The notes: generated by a model not told the origin, from the sequence alone. 64,000 bases of DNA from Cristatella mucedo (GCA_009760855.2 WPIO01000010.1:8535501-8599500), one strand, 5' to 3'. Shown: positions 1 through 49,632, counted from the first letter of the stretch. Program-made: numbers and translations.

Positions 1-2084
1 AATCTCGCCCATTCTGGCTGTAGAGCAAGTATCTCTCAGACACGACTAGTGTCTTTCTTAAATGACATACAACTGCAGAGAGAAAATGACTTAAATTTTA
101 TAAGTGTCTCAAACTCTTGCATAGTCCACAGTCTACGTCAGCACACTCATAAGAGTTTCTGGTCATTGCAACACCGACAAAAGACAGCATACAGTTGTAC
201 TCTTAAACAATGCCCATCTAGCCTCTTACTAGCACTTGCAGTGATGACGTATATTCTAGAAAATACATAATACTTTTTAGAGCATCCTTATTGACACCAC
301 ATCCACGACTCTAATAAAAACGACACGAAGATCACATTGCGCAAGCGTCGATGTAATTAGCCGAAGTCAAAAGGAGTTTTCTTGATCTTTTTCACACATG
401 CGAGTTTAGGTGCTCGACCCAGTGGCCAGGCATCTGCATTTTGGGGGTCATCCTTTACCTTGCCTTCCTGTCCAAGAGGCAGTATGCACCGTTAAATTAA
501 CTAGGCCACTGGACACGAACACGTAACTGGATCCGCCTGGATTGTGCGAGAAAGCACAAATCATGGGGTATTCTTGTAAGATACCCAGTATTTCGTCTTT
601 TAGCACAACAATCGAATGCTTAGTCTAAGTCGGTGACCTTTTACTATAGGGTTCAAGTGGAACAAGAGAGCTTGTTTGTGGTTGAACTTGAACTTAAAAC
701 TGGAAGAATCAGCTCAGAGAGAAAAGATGTTGTCCTATGCTAGTCCCACAGCCTGCCTTGTGGCTGATTTGTGGTCCGTTGCCATGTGTGGCCTCGTTGC
801 TGCGGCCAGTTTATGGCCCATTGACGCTTACGGCGGGATTAGGGATGGATGAGTGGATAAGTCAGAGCTTGGGCGCAATAAATGCACACGAGGCATGCAA
901 AGTTCAGCTCTGAGTCGGAAGCCGCCGAGGCCGGAGGTTGTTGCTTGAAGAGCCTTCGAGCCCAGTGCCCAGTCTTGAGTGGCGAGGAAATAGACTGTGG
1001 TGTGTGACTTTCGACTGAGCTTCATTTGTTCCCTGCTTTATGCCTTAGCTTGAGTATGGTGCCATTTTGGGAAATTCCACCATTTTCTTGTAAATTGTTT
1101 TAGAAGTTCCCGAATGTTACTCAAGTTGAAATTAAATCTGTGCGTACACTGGGTAGCAACGGTTGGACTGCATGTAGGTGCGCACAGGCAGTTCCTCTGT
1201 TCTGGCTGCGACAAGTGAAGTAAAAAGAAAAAAAGCAAGCGGATACTTAGTCACTTTGGTGTCTAACCACTATAGGTAGTGGGCACAACAAATAATTACA
1301 GCCACAATTCTGCCAAGAGCAAGTTGGATTCCATTAATGTGCTAGATGTCAGCACATTTACCGTAGGCACAACAAGGTCAGGGGCATCGATATCAGCAAA
1401 GCTTCTGGTTGGCTCTTTGCATCCAGGCATTCCTAATAACGAGGCTTCATTCCAAAGGGCTGATGATGGTATCAACTAAAGTCACAGATTGTTTTCTAAT
1501 AAAACACAGGTTGATATAGTGAAAGGCACATTCTGCTTAGCGCCACGTTGCCGATTGTTAAGAAAATATCAAAAATCCAACGTGGCAGCATTAGGCTAGC
1601 GAAACTCCGATAGCATCTCCACAATTTTAATGACTGTGCTATGTTGCTGGGGCTACACAAATCATATTGAAAAAGCACAGAGGAGCTAGTGTGACAAAAG
1701 GCAAATCAGTTATTTCATCCTGAGAACACATTCAATGCAAGTGTGGTTGCAAAGGTCAAGCATGAACAGACCATTCTGAAGGAAATATAACCACTACCAG
1801 TGATGCTAGCCATAATGCCATCGCCATCGTCTGCAGCTGCTAAGTGTTTACCAATATGGAACTGGCCTGGGAACAAAGCAAGCTCTGAAGAACTCTACTC
1901 TTGCAGCCCAGTCGACTTTATTCCATTACTATGGTTACTCTAATGCAACTATATTGAAAAAGTTATACGATCCATAGCAGCAAAAGCACTCACCGGTTTA
2001 AAATTAGCCACGTTAGGTGGGCTACCAGCGGTTGGAAGCTGCAGAGATATTACCCAAGTGAATGAGGGAAAGAGATTTACTCAC
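1..2084 (-). other. Intron 10 of gene A (partial)
   Basis: No coding signal, tRNA-like box or long simple repeat was recognised. A short inverted repeat (CCAGTGGCC near 419 and GGCCACTGG near 505) is present. The exon encoding the TM9 segment is absent, so the intron extends beyond the left edge. Confidence 0.5.
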
Positions 2085-14345
<12,261 letters not shown>

Positions 14346-14620
14346 TTCGTCGCGTCGCGAAAAGCCGAGGAAAGGAATGTAGCGCCTCTACGCCAAACAA
14401 GCGCAGATGCTCGCCGGCTCACGCCACCGGGGCGCTGCCGCCGCCGCCAATTACGCTAACACCTACCATGCAGCTCAGCTTGCTGCCGGCCTACGCTGCT
14501 GGCCGCGGGCCGCGACGTCAACTCGCATGGCAGTGGCTCGGATTGCAGCGAGTCCACCGACCTCTACAGAGGTCAGAGGCTAGACTGGTAGCCTGCCGCA
14601 AGCGCTCCTAGTTCCCGATC
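14346..14620 (-). promoter_or_regulatory. GC-rich 5' flank of gene A (putative promoter)
   Basis: CpG-rich sequence directly upstream of the predicted start. It shares an exact 11-mer (CGGCTCACGCC on the plus strand, near 14415) and neighbouring similarity with the flank of gene B at a nearly equal distance from the ATG. No TATA box was identified. Regulatory role is inferred from composition and paralogue conservation. Confidence 0.4.
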
Positions 14621-15159
14621 CGCTATTGGAAAGGGCTGCACTTTTCTTGAAAGTGAGATCCTACTTTTAGGTACTCTCTACGAGTAATTCTTAATCTGTA
14701 ACTCTGAATAAGTAATTCTGAATGGTGCCCAGCTGTGAGGCTCTTCGAGTGCGCTGTAAAAAGAAATGTTATGCTTACTCGAGCGGATGTAAATAGCCTT
14801 CTGGTAGGCTTTCCTTTGCATTCCAGCGACAGGCTCTCCCAAAGATCAGGGAAGATCCTTTAGAGGCGTGCAAGTAGTCAGGAGGGATATTGACTTTTTG
14901 TACGAGGCAATCGGCCATACTTTAAGAGCGACAAAAGAGGTTGCACTGCTTTCCTACCGGTCTAATACCGGCCGAGCGCGCGGCTAGCATCGATAGCTCC
15001 GGTTTCTCCAATGAACGTATCGAGTTCTTCTCAAAGAAGCGTAAATTTCTGCCGGGCACTGCAGCGTATTCTGTGCGCAGCTTCAGGTTCAGTCTAGAAT
15101 TAGCTATTCAAATTTTTACGCATAAAAGAGCCCAGCAAGTCGGCGCTGAACGGCGCCGA

Positions 15160-15300
15160 ACTAAACCAGCCAGGTTACGATTGACAGCCATTCTTCGCGG
15201 TTCCTGAATTGTAATGGCTAGGAAACGATTATGCGACAATCTATGGCTGACGCCGCATAAAAGCCGGACGCCAAGCAGCAGGCACTCAGTTGCATATCCG
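15160..15300 (+). repeat. TATA-containing dispersed repeat, copy 2 (partial)
   Basis: Shares CTAAACCAGCC, a TTCTTCGCGG-like stretch and GCCGCATAAAAGCCGGACGCC with 6871-7160. Unlike copy 1 it lacks the MITE, so it shows the empty-site arrangement in this family. Confidence 0.45.
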
Positions 15301-15814
15301 GAGATGGCCCTAGGCAGTGACGTACGTAGCAAGGGGTGGTCATGGGGGAACAGATGGCCCGGGCGCCAACGCCAATGGGATGCCAAACGTAGAATGGCTT
15401 GTGCATATTTAAAAAAATTTCATGTGAGAGTAGCAATCTTGATTTCAAGTACGTTTTCGCTTCAATGGACTTGACTATTGCTGGCTGAGCTAGTGAAAAA
15501 TTCTTACAAAGTTGACCAAGTCGTAGCTGGACGCTCTGGCGGCGCAGACGCGACAACGCAGAGACGCCGAGTGGCGGTTTCAATCACCGCGTATTCGGCT
15601 GGCGCTCGAAGTGCAACAAGCGCATGGCCGTTCACCCCTCCGACCCGCGTCCAAATACACTTCCCGTCCGCTCGCACCATCCTGCCAGCCAAAGGCGGGC
15701 TGCGTCTCGTCATTGAGGGCGAGCCAGCGTGCCGCGGCTGAGCACCGACAAATTATTAGACCACACAAGCTCGGCTTACTTCACTGCCTGTGCCACGACA
15801 ACGCAGTAGTAATT

Positions 15815-17280
15815 TCAGGCCAATTGTCAGGTATCCAAAAGAGAATACTGTCTAAAAATGAGAAGGCAATTTTTGTAAACTGTGATAACCCCAGCTTGAA
15901 GGAGTTCATGCTGCAAGTCAGATTCCACTGTCATTACCTTTTATGGAACAATAGAGAGCACCTACATATTATTTTCAAGATCAACTCAGCGTTGAGAAGA
16001 ACTGAAGAAAGTCTTAGCCGTCATTTTCGAATGTGACTCTGCAACAAGGTAGAGTGCAAGAGTGGAGGCTGTGCAAGCTATCAATGACGGACTGAACAGC
16101 ATTGTAGGTCTTTTAGAGCAACTGTTCGAGGATGCCAGTGGAGCTCTTGAAACAAGAAGTGAGGCCGGCAGTCTCCTACATAGTATTTTGAACTTTTAAT
16201 TTTTGGCTTTATTACCATGTTGGTACTGCATCTTAAGAATGATTGACCGCGTTCAGAAAATACTGCTGGTTCCAAAGATGAACTTCAAAGACGCCTCTTG
16301 TGACCTCCACTCTCTCTCGAGATGGAGTTTTCAAGACTCCAAGGAGACATGTGCCAAGAATAACTACTAGGTGCTAAAAGGAGATGTGAGTTGTGTGGAG
16401 TTGCAGTTGAACAAAGAGCCCGCCTAAGGACACAAATGCCCGGAGAACTTTCTCAGGATGTTGGTCTCGCGGCATAGGGAGATATTTCAAGAATCGTGAA
16501 GGACAGCATAGACTGTGGTTTGATTATATGAAAGCCGGTACCGCTCCTTTCCTAAACAGCTGTTGGGAGCATCATCGAGAGGTGCCTGTACACAGCTGTG
16601 GTCAGCATCTAATGAGGCGTGGACCCAGGCCGATAACCCGCAGGTGAACAGATGGTGGATTTACCATCGGGGTCGGCCAATGAACAGCCATGGTTGAGGA
16701 GAGGGCACTCGAGTGGGAGAGAGAGAGAGGCGAAGGAAGTCGTGCTCCCCTCTGCTCTGTGAGTAGTATAATAAATTGTTGGTGTTGGTCATGTGCCAGC
16801 GTTCTGTGCGCGGTGCGAACAAACCTTCATAGACTATTTCCACAAGAAATTACAACTAGGTTTACCGGTTCACAGATCTTGATGCCAAATTTGGTTTCTT
16901 GTCGGAAGTCGACAAGCTTTTACAGACAATTGACCAGGCCAAGCTCCACCAGCAACGTCTAGATCTTGGAGGCTTCTATTGTTCAGACGTTGATGAAAAA
17001 GAGCTACACAACGAAGTATGCGACTGTAAAATGCTTCCTGCCACACGTCAGCACTCGGACATAAAGACACCACTGGAACTCATTTCTTTCATTGTCAGTT
17101 ATGGAGAATTTGCGTTCTCTAATTTGAGAGTTGCCTTGCAAGCCCTCTTCACCATAGCTGAATTAGTTGCCAATTGTGGACGTTACTTTAGCAAGCTGAA
17201 GATAATACTGTCTTGTCTGAGAGCATCAATTGGGTAAGAACGAGGCCTCGTTAAATATAGAGAAAGAAACACGGGAGAAT
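15815..17280 (+). pseudogene. hAT transposase relic (zf-MYM/TTF-type)
   Basis: Several pieces in order read as the middle and C-terminal part of a TTF/zf-MYM-type hAT transposase. Near 15824 is SGIQKRILSKNEKAIFVNCD; near 16080 a piece like INDGLNSIVGLLEQLFEDA; near 16175 LHSILNF, FLALLPCWYCILRMIDRVQ; near 17060 the hATC dimerisation region with FSNLRVALQALFTIAEL and FSKLKIILSCLR. Frames are shifted and stops occur between the pieces, so it is not functional. The BED/TTF zinc finger was not located. Confidence 0.75.
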
Positions 17281-17699
17281 ATTGACTTTCAAACTGTAAT
17301 AGACCAGTTTGCCACGATCAAGGGTTGAAAAATTCACCCAGTTAAAGCTGTGGTAGCTGCCGGGTACCTATACTACAGTTAAACTATTTCGACTCAACAT
17401 GCCTGGCAGCGTGTGTTTTTTTGCATTTCTTCTGTGGTGGAGCTATTTTGAAGCAATTTTTGACAAGCGGAGGGGCGTCATTTTTTGCATCTTTGTCCCC
17501 GGACGCCGAAAGGTCTCACTCTGGGCCTCTGCATTAGCATCGTCCATGTTAACGAGCTTACGCGGCGGACTGATACTGTGAGTGGTATCGCTGTATGCTT
17601 TAAGGTGTACACTGGCACTGCGAATAGTATCAAAAACCCCAATTGGCTTCCTTTCCAACGTGTTTCAAGTGCCGGCCCAGAAAAAGATTTAGCTCTCTT

Positions 17700-17745
17700 C
17701 AGGCGTTATATAAATGTTTGACTATTATTATTATTATTATTATTA
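17700..17745 (+). repeat. (ATT)n at possible LINE/SINE tail
   Basis: An (ATT)7-8 tract follows AAGATTTAGCTCTCTTCAGG, which resembles the loop region of the LINE/SINE 3' hairpin. Weak match. Confidence 0.45.
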
Positions 17746-17814
17746 CTCCGAGCCATAGGATTTAAGCCGATTTGCACTCTAGGCAACTGAGCCGTTAAAC
17801 CATTAAAAAAATGT

Positions 17815-17975
17815 TAGCTAATTTGACAACCTCATTTTTATAGCGGCAGAAGAGACTTAACAGCTGTCACCACCACTTGCAGTTGGCAACACAGGATCAC
17901 TCACTGCAGGATTCGAACCCACGATCTTGTGAATAGCGAGCATGTTACGTTCTGGGCTATCATGGCCCAATGGTA
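17815..17975 (-). mobile_element. tRNA-derived SINE, family A
   Basis: Reverse orientation: B box GGGTTCGAATCCTGCAG, body CAAGTGGTGGTGACAGCTG, tail TATAAAAATGAGGTTGTCAAATT. The head is diverged (GATAGCCCAGAACGTAA). Confidence 0.7.
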
Positions 17976-17989
17976 AACATCTAGGCTGC

Positions 17990-18245
17990 CGTCCTCCGCC
18001 GCTGTCAAATAGACTTCGCAATGGATGTGGACTTTTTATGTTGAGGTATTGGCGCTTTTTGATGCTGCCACGTTCGGCATACTTGCATGCAATAGTACTG
18101 CACCTACAAGTCACTAGCCGCGATATAAGGTTCAGGCGTCGCCAGTATTTGTCGCTCGCGCGTTGGCTGAGATCAGCACAGTTATGAACGTTGTGTTTGC
18201 GTCCTAGTTGTGTCCGGACGTGAAAGCCGTAAAACACGTTTGTAT
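17990..18245 (+). repeat. Dispersed repeat, second copy (LTR-like downstream part)
   Basis: Aligns with 7260-7345 (CGCTGTCAAATAGACTTCGC versus CTGTTAAATAAACTTGTC, then GGATGTGGACTT versus GGGTGCGGACTT) and with 7795-7930. No AATAAA is retained here. Confidence 0.55.
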
Positions 18246-18284
18246 CAGCGCACCTTCGACACCCAGGGTAAATTAAAAGTAAAG

Positions 18285-18450
18285 GTTAGCTGATCAAGTA
18301 GCCTCTTTTATACATCGACAGAAGAGCCTTAGCGGCTATGATCACCGCTTGCAGTGGGCAATAAAGGATTGCCAGCTGCAGGTCTTGAATCCACGAACTG
18401 CGCCGTGAAGTGCGCGCACCTTGCCTCAAGGCTAAAGCCCGGGTTCACTA
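18285..18450 (-). mobile_element. tRNA-derived SINE, family A
   Basis: Reverse orientation: B box degraded to GGATTCAAGACCTGCAG, body CACTGCAAGCGGTGATCATA, tail TATAAAAGAGGCTACTTGATC. Adjoins the dispersed repeat ending at 18245. Confidence 0.65.
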
Positions 18451-18559
18451 GCTGAACATTCCCCAGAGGGAAACATGCCAACTTATTTTTTGTTGCTGGT
18501 ACTACATACACAAGCCCAACAGCATCGGTTTTAGTGAGAAGGGATCTGAAGAGACTGGG

Positions 18560-19395
18560 GCGGTGGCTTCGGTCCGAAGCTTAGAGCTCGTCAAAAAATG
18601 AGTAGACCAATATTGTTAGACGGAGGCCGAAGGGCCCTTTCGTGCTGCTCGCCGCCTGAGTGCAGATTCAGGGTCCGCTTTAGAGAAAGCGCGAGAGTGC
18701 CCCCAATTTTTTTTAACAGAGGCCGCCATATTTTCACGGTGGGGCCACCGAGCTCGAGGAAGCTAGATGCATGCATTCCGGGAGGTACTCTTTGAGCACT
18801 TTCCTTCTCTGGCTACGAAATTAAACGAGCGCATTCGTTTCAGAGCCAGCTCTAGGTCGAGTTACAGAGTGCGACCTGCCGGCGGCAATAGCATCAAGTC
18901 GCCTGCCACCTGTCGCCGTCGACGAATGGGCTCGTCGATAACGACCCCGCGAACTGTTTCTTTTCATTAGACTTCCGCCTTTCTGTCTAGCTCAACAGCA
19001 GCCTTTCGAGGTCATATTGTACTCGATAAGTCCGGTCCGGCTGACGGTCCCGCCGATATTAGCGTACACTTCGCACGCCGGCTTCTCGCTCGCCTATCGA
19101 CAGCTAGCGGTTCTGGCGAGACAGGCCGGGCACAGGCTGGCTGCAAGGGGTGACGCTCGCCGGACTCGGAAGGAGCTTCGTCGTGGCATTAAAGAGCGCA
19201 GCAGGCGGCGTAACTGCAGACAATTTTCTCCAGCAGGCTCGGGCGGAACCGTCGGTCGACGACCGCCAGGGCGTCGGAGTAGCACATTGCCAGCCAAGCG
19301 CAGCTCGTGACGTCACCAGTCGGCCGATGAAACAGACCTACTCAGAGCCTGCTCTGTCGTTATCTGCCGCCGCCGACGAAGGCTTTGGTAGGGGG
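18560..19395. other. GC-rich intergenic segment
   Basis: CpG-rich sequence between genes B and A with overlapping short open frames on both strands. No protein family was recognised. It could be a CpG island of an unseen gene, but no exon was supported. Confidence 0.3.
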
Positions 19396-19397
19396 CA

Positions 19398-19565
19398 GTC
19401 TTAGCTCAGGGGATAAGGCACTCGCACACTTCGCGACCCAAGTCGCGGGTTTGAGTTCTGCAACTGGTAGTCCTGCTTTGCCCACTTCAAGCGGTGGTAG
19501 TTATCCTTAAATCTCTTCTGCCGCTACATATAAGAGGCTGCTAAATCAGCTAGCCTCTTTTTTGT
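19398..19565 (+). mobile_element. tRNA-derived SINE, family A
   Basis: Forward copy: TCTTAGCTCAGGGGATAAGG (A-box region), CGCGGGTTTGAGTTCTGCAA (B box), TTCAAGCGGTGGTAGTTATC, and tail ending GCTGCTAAATCAGCT. Confidence 0.7.
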
Positions 19566-19689
19566 GCTGTACTTTGCTTTAACAAGCGAGTTTTCGTCAT
19601 CAATTCTCTTCAGACTTAAGGAATAGCTATTAAACATGCTAATAAGTAAAATAGCTATCCTGTCAGTCAGCGATAGGTGTGGCTGGCAC

Positions 19690-19975
19690 ATAATGCCGCT
19701 TCAGTCTGAGCGTCACTGACTTCCTGTCAAGCATCGAGTCGACTTCAAGATCCTCAGTCTGGCTTACAAGGCACTCAACTCGCTTGCAGCTAATCCGATC
19801 TCATTTCTCCTCCAGTCACGTGCTCTCGCATCACTCGCTCAGCAGTGTCATGTGATCCCATCGGCTCTCAGTGAATGAGTTAACAAATTTTTTCGGTGAT
19901 CGAGCCTTCAGCTCGTATGCACTGAAAGTCTTCGAGTCGCTTCCTGCTACGGTCATTACCTAAAATTAGGTTGCA
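19690..19975 (+). mobile_element. Diverged CR1/L2-type RT fragment
   Basis: Reads across frame shifts as a relative of HRVDFKILSLAYKALNSLA and DRAFSSYAPKVFESLP. More distant from the 28 kb LINE than the other copies, so probably a second LINE lineage. Confidence 0.5.
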
Positions 19976-20436
19976 TCTTCTTAAGTCTCAGTTAAAGACG
20001 CATCTTTTCCGGGCAGTTTCCTCCACCCTAGAGACTTTGTCTTTTTTGTTGCTGCCTACTTGTAATGCATGCCCGAGCGTGACTCAGTGCACTTTATTCG
20101 CCAGAGGTCCTAGTGATAGGTGTCTCTGTGGGTGTTCTTGTTTGCTTTTTACATGCTGGCCTAAACATGATACGTGAGAGTTTTTTCATGCTTGTCCAAG
20201 TGTAATACTGTGCGTATTACTAATCCTTTGGATATGGACTCTTTTGCTATCATTACCTCCAAAAAGCGCTTGAAGTAGCTGCACTCACAAAATGAGTTAC
20301 ATAATTAATATGTAATATTAATATTTATGTTTATCTTAATACTATTATTTTAATTATTAGTGTTTATTACTAGAGATCCGCGAAAAAAATTTGTGTTCAA
20401 GTCTACAATGGATATTGCGAATCCGTAAGAGAATAA

Positions 20437-21475
20437 TAATAATTATTATGCACTTGATAAAGCGCCCTCAGTGAACTCAATCTCTCTCTAGGCGCATTAC
20501 ATTTACTGCAAAGGGAAATGCAATTGAATGGTGAGTAATATCATGCTTGATAAACAAAAAAAATGAGTAACATGGTTAGGGGTGACATGCACAGGGTCAG
20601 CATGCAAATGTGGTTGGTGGCAGCATGCACAGTGTCAGCACGCATAAGCACGTGAAGGACGAATCACAGGGACCCACTAAATGCTGTCCTAAATAGGTGT
20701 GTTTTTAAGTTCCTTTTAAATGTGGTCAGGTCAGGGGATGTTCTGACGCAGGTCGGGAGGGAGTTCCAGGCTTTGGGAGCATACGAACTAAATGCAAGGT
20801 CTTTAAAGGATTTGAGGTTTGTACGGGGTATTTGTAGACTGTTGGATTCCGAAAAGCGGGTGGTACGATGCTTGGCCTGATGGGGGAGTATATCGAAAAG
20901 ATAGGCTGGAGCCATAGAATGAAGGGACCTAAAAGTGAGCGACAAAACCTTGAAGTCAATCCGTTGCTTGACTGGTAGCCAGTGCAGGTCGGCGAGAAGT
21001 GGAGTAATGTGGCAACTGCAACGCTCACGACAGACAAGCCTAGCTGCAGAGTTTTGCACCAGCTGCAATCGCCTGATCGCACATGCTGGTAGGCCAGTAA
21101 GCAGTGAGTTGCAGAAGTCGAGACGGGATGTCACGAATGCATGGACCAACTTGGACGCGGTATCCTTATCTAAACAGGCCCGAATTTTAGCAATGTTGTG
21201 AAGCTGAAATGGGCAGATTTGACTGTGGAGCTGATAAGGTCGTCTAACGAGAGGTCGCTTTGGAATATGACACCTAGATTTCGAGCTGATTCAACAGGAG
21301 ATATGCTGGCAGAGTTAATGTTGAGCGTCAGCCTTTCCAATTTTTGAATCACACTGGGTTTGCCATAAATAGTAAGTTAGTTTTATTATCATCGTTTAGT
21401 TTAAGAAAATTTGCTGCCATCCATGTGCGGATGTCAGCAATAGCAGCAGAGAAAACCGGCTCGACCAGTTTCTAA
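20437..21475 (-). mobile_element. 5'-truncated CR1/L2-type LINE
   Basis: Contains an intact 161-codon C-terminal RT-region frame at 20664-21149 (HAFVTSRLDFCNSLL, LVQNSAARLVCRERCS, HWLPVKQRIDFKVLSLTFRS), a frameshift near 21160, and upstream frame 21170-21352. The 3' UTR ends at a TAAAGCGCC/GGCG hairpin and an ATAATAATAATTATTAT tail. Very similar to the copy at 28188; truncation at about 21475. Confidence 0.88.
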
Positions 21476-21479
21476 ATCT

Positions 21480-23150
21480 AGTCGACTACAGACTCTGTTC
21501 AATATGGAGCAGCAAAAAGCAGCCTATCTGTGGCTTGCTAGCAAGGCTCGACCCAAGATTTGATTATGACTCTCAAAGTGGGAATTGTTGTGGCTTTCAC
21601 CTCTAGTCGTGGGTTTCAATCCGATGGATGGCCCAACGCACTTGTATTTATCTGTCACAATGGGCAATTAGTGAGACCTTTCGTATTAAACTAGAGTTCT
21701 CCAAAACCAAGCTCGCGTATGAATTTCTTTGTTAATTGAAAGCGTAATGAAAGACTTAAGGAGTGCATTCATGCATGCAAGCCGGGACGTCTGCTCAATC
21801 TCATCTTAGCGCTAAACAGCCCTTTCTAACGCTGCAGCCACGTTTTCATTTACATTATATTTACACAGCAGCAGTAGTTCCTAACTGGACTTAAGATCTC
21901 GAAGCAATGTTTGTCAGTGGCGTTTTAATGAAATGCAATATTTCTTGTCAATAACCTGCCGGTGCCGGCTATAATAAAGTGAAGCTTATAGGCGACGAGA
22001 TTCGCCCTGACGCTGGTTTGGGTAATACAGAGAAACTCCGCATCCAGAAAATACTTCACAATCCAATGCCAGCACTCTCGCAGCCGGACAAATAAACTAG
22101 TACAGTAAAGTCGCCGATTGGAAGTCGAAGGAATGAAATGAAGAAGTCGAAGAAATGAAATGAATTATATATTAGGCCCAAACGCACAAGGTGGTACTGC
22201 CTCGGTAGGGAAGTGAACAGCCTCACAATAGATCTCTAATACTCACACACAACAAGAGAAAACTCTTTACATGCAGATTTACCTTACAGTTTCTAGACGT
22301 GTTAGTACATTCTCCCAGCCTTTTGTATACACACGCCTTATACAGGTCTCGTAGAAGCGACATACGAAGTAACCGGAATCTCTTCAAGATCGGAATTTTC
22401 TGCGAGTGGTCCAAGAAGAACCGCTTCTCAGCGCGATTTCGTACTCATTCGCTCGGCGAACAGACTTAAAGCTATACGGGATTGGTCAGTAGTCAGCGGC
22501 CGACAGGGCTGTTTAGCAATTCATCGTGTTTGGCATGGATCTAGCTAGCCCTGCCTATACGCATGCTTGCATTTGGATGCTGGACGAGGGCTGCAAAGCC
22601 ATCGGTGCACCGAAGCTGTGCAGCCAGCTCATAGTTGCAGTGCTATACGATCTGCGGAGTCGGTGGTGCTCATTCATTAACTGACCTTACCGTTGTTATA
22701 GTATAGATGCCTCCGAGGTTTAGCAGATTAGCCTGAATTGTCGTACACTCTATTTTAATAGTACTTGATAAATTTGACGATCCGAGTCTACTTAAAAGTG
22801 CAGATATCCAATAACCCTGAAGGCGGTGTCTGCTAATAATTTTCCGACCGACTAAAAATGAGTAGCTCGCTCTTGTACCAGTACACTGCTCCAAGACGAC
22901 GACGCAGAAAGCTGTTATTATGCGACCCCATTGAGCAGCCGGTCAGGCGGCGTGGAGCTGTCCACGTGAGTAGCTCGAATCGTCGGCTCACTGTTTCGTG
23001 GCCGGCGCTCGCAAGCTTTCCACAGCTTTCCACAGCCAGAATAGAGCAAGCTCGTTATCGTTCCTGGCGCCGGACGACGATGTCATCGACACCCTTCGAA
23101 GCATCGTCTAAAAAATGTTCAACTGCTACACAGCAATAATGATTGAACGG
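21480..23150. other. Intergenic, downstream of gene B
   Basis: No gene supported. An ATTAAA hexamer on the minus strand near 22754-22759 could serve as the poly(A) signal of gene B, about 475 bases after the stop. A GC-richer patch lies at 22880-23100. Confidence 0.3.
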
Positions 23151-23232
23151 CTCCTGCTTGCCAGCACGTGACCTGACGTCAGTGATGCTGCCGTGCGGCT
23201 CAAAGCTGCTGCTCATCGAGGTGGAGAGGCAT

Positions 23233-48215
<24,983 letters not shown>

Positions 48216-48650
48216 TTCATCGCACCGCACGATATACTGAGGACGATATTGTCACCGCGCACCTCCGCCTAGCCGAACGGCTCACGCCGGCTCGCGTCGC
48301 TGGCACTGGCGAAACGACACTCAAGCCGGTTGAGCGGCTTCGAGCAATGGTACTGGCAGCGCTAGTCAGGCTGCAGCGGGCGGGTGGGCGGGTGGGGGAA
48401 GGGGTCGGCTGTGGGCGTGGCGCCGTTGATGGCTTGCGGCGACAGTTATGCCGTGGGCCGTCGAAGTCAGACCGCTCAGCTGAGGTCTACAGACCCTTAT
48501 GCAGGATCGAGATCAGTCGGTGGGTCGCCGAGGTGTCTTCCGCTTGGCGAGTCTAGTCGTCCAGCAACTGCGGACGTCTTCTCGCCGTCCCGTCGGGATT
48601 CTTCAGCGCGACCAGATCCCGTCGGGATTTTTCCGGCGACCGGAAAAAAC
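48216..48650 (-). promoter_or_regulatory. GC-rich 5' flank of gene B (putative promoter)
   Basis: CpG-rich sequence upstream of the gene B start. It shares CGGCTCACGCC (near 48279, plus strand) with the gene A flank at about the same distance from ATG (74 versus 80 bases). A direct repeat CCCGTCGGGATT occurs twice near 48588 and 48617. The (GA)n tract starts about 115 bp further upstream. Promoter status is inferred. Confidence 0.4.
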
Positions 48651-48763
48651 CTGGATGTATGGATGTAGCTGAGTGAAACGCGGCTGTTGCGCTCGCCGCC
48701 GGAGGGAGTGGGTTACAGTGAGAGCACCAGAGATACATCCAGTCCCCCTCTCAGGCGCTTGCT

Positions 48764-48792
48764 GTGAGAGAGAGAGACACAGAGAGAGAGAG

Positions 48793-48891
<99 letters not shown>

Positions 48892-48950
48892 GAGAGCGAG
48901 AGAGAGCGAGAGACAGAGAGAGACAGAGAGAGACAGAGACAGAGACAGAG
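48764..48950 (+). repeat. (GA)n polypurine tract
   Basis: About 185 bp of GA with CA and CG interruptions, 550 bp upstream of the predicted gene B start. Confidence 0.97.
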
Positions 48951-49129
48951 AGCTTTGGATCTGATGCGAACGGGGGTCGTGGCGGGGGAATATGGAGCTT
49001 AAAATGAGCTCCCTGCAACCGGCGCCTGCTGGAAACGTGCTTGAGCCAACAGATCAGCGCGTGCGTAATAGCTCGCCCAGGAAAAAGTGGAACATAGTTC
49101 AATCTTTGGAGTTATGGCGCTGCCGCGGA

Positions 49130-49270
49130 TTTATATATAATTCATTTGTATAGCACCCCAAGAGACCTTAATCTCTATTCAGGTGCTTCACATATGCCTC
49201 AGGGCTCGAGCCCACGACCTAAGTTGACCTTGGTCAGGACGAGCGCCTTAACTGCTGGACCAAATCAGGT
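49130..49270 (-). mobile_element. tRNA-derived SINE, family B
   Basis: Reverse orientation: head CTGATTTGGTCCAGCAGTTA, B box GTGGGCTCGAGCCCTGAGG, then GTGAAGCACCTGAATAGAGA and GGGGTGCTATACAAATGAAT. Confidence 0.82.
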
Positions 49271-49497
49271 TTCATGAGTTTATGTTTTGATCGAGGTTGA
49301 TTCGCGGCCAGGAGAGAAGGGGCAGTGGGAACGCGGGGCACAGAAGTAAACGGTCACGTGAGCCGTCTCGCTGCTAGCCAGAATACACAGCTGTTCTTGG
49401 ACGTTCTGTGTTTTCGTACCGTCGCTCGCTTGCTGTTGGAGCGTCGGACCACACAATCTACACCTCCATCGGATAGCCTTAGCAAAAAATAAAAACA

Positions 49498-49632
49498 CAA
49501 GCTGATTTAACAGCCTCTTTTGAAGAGCCTTTTACGACTATCCCCGCCGCTTGCAGTGGCAATAAAGGATCGCCCGCCGCAGGATTAAAAAAGCAACCGT
49601 CTTTCTTACCTAGTGCGCCGTCGCGGCTCTCC
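49498..49632 (-). mobile_element. tRNA-derived SINE, family A, B box deleted
   Basis: Matches the 45410 copy at both ends but lacks the B-box segment between CTTTTTTAATCCTGCGG and the head. Also shortened near the tail. Confidence 0.68.

Noticed and set aside
19395-19480. Possible functional tRNA on the plus strand
   Set aside because: Acceptor stem does not close and the sequence continues into the family A SINE body.
21970-22110. Possible extra transporter exon between genes B and A
   Set aside because: No SLC6 motif on either strand and no fitting splice sites.
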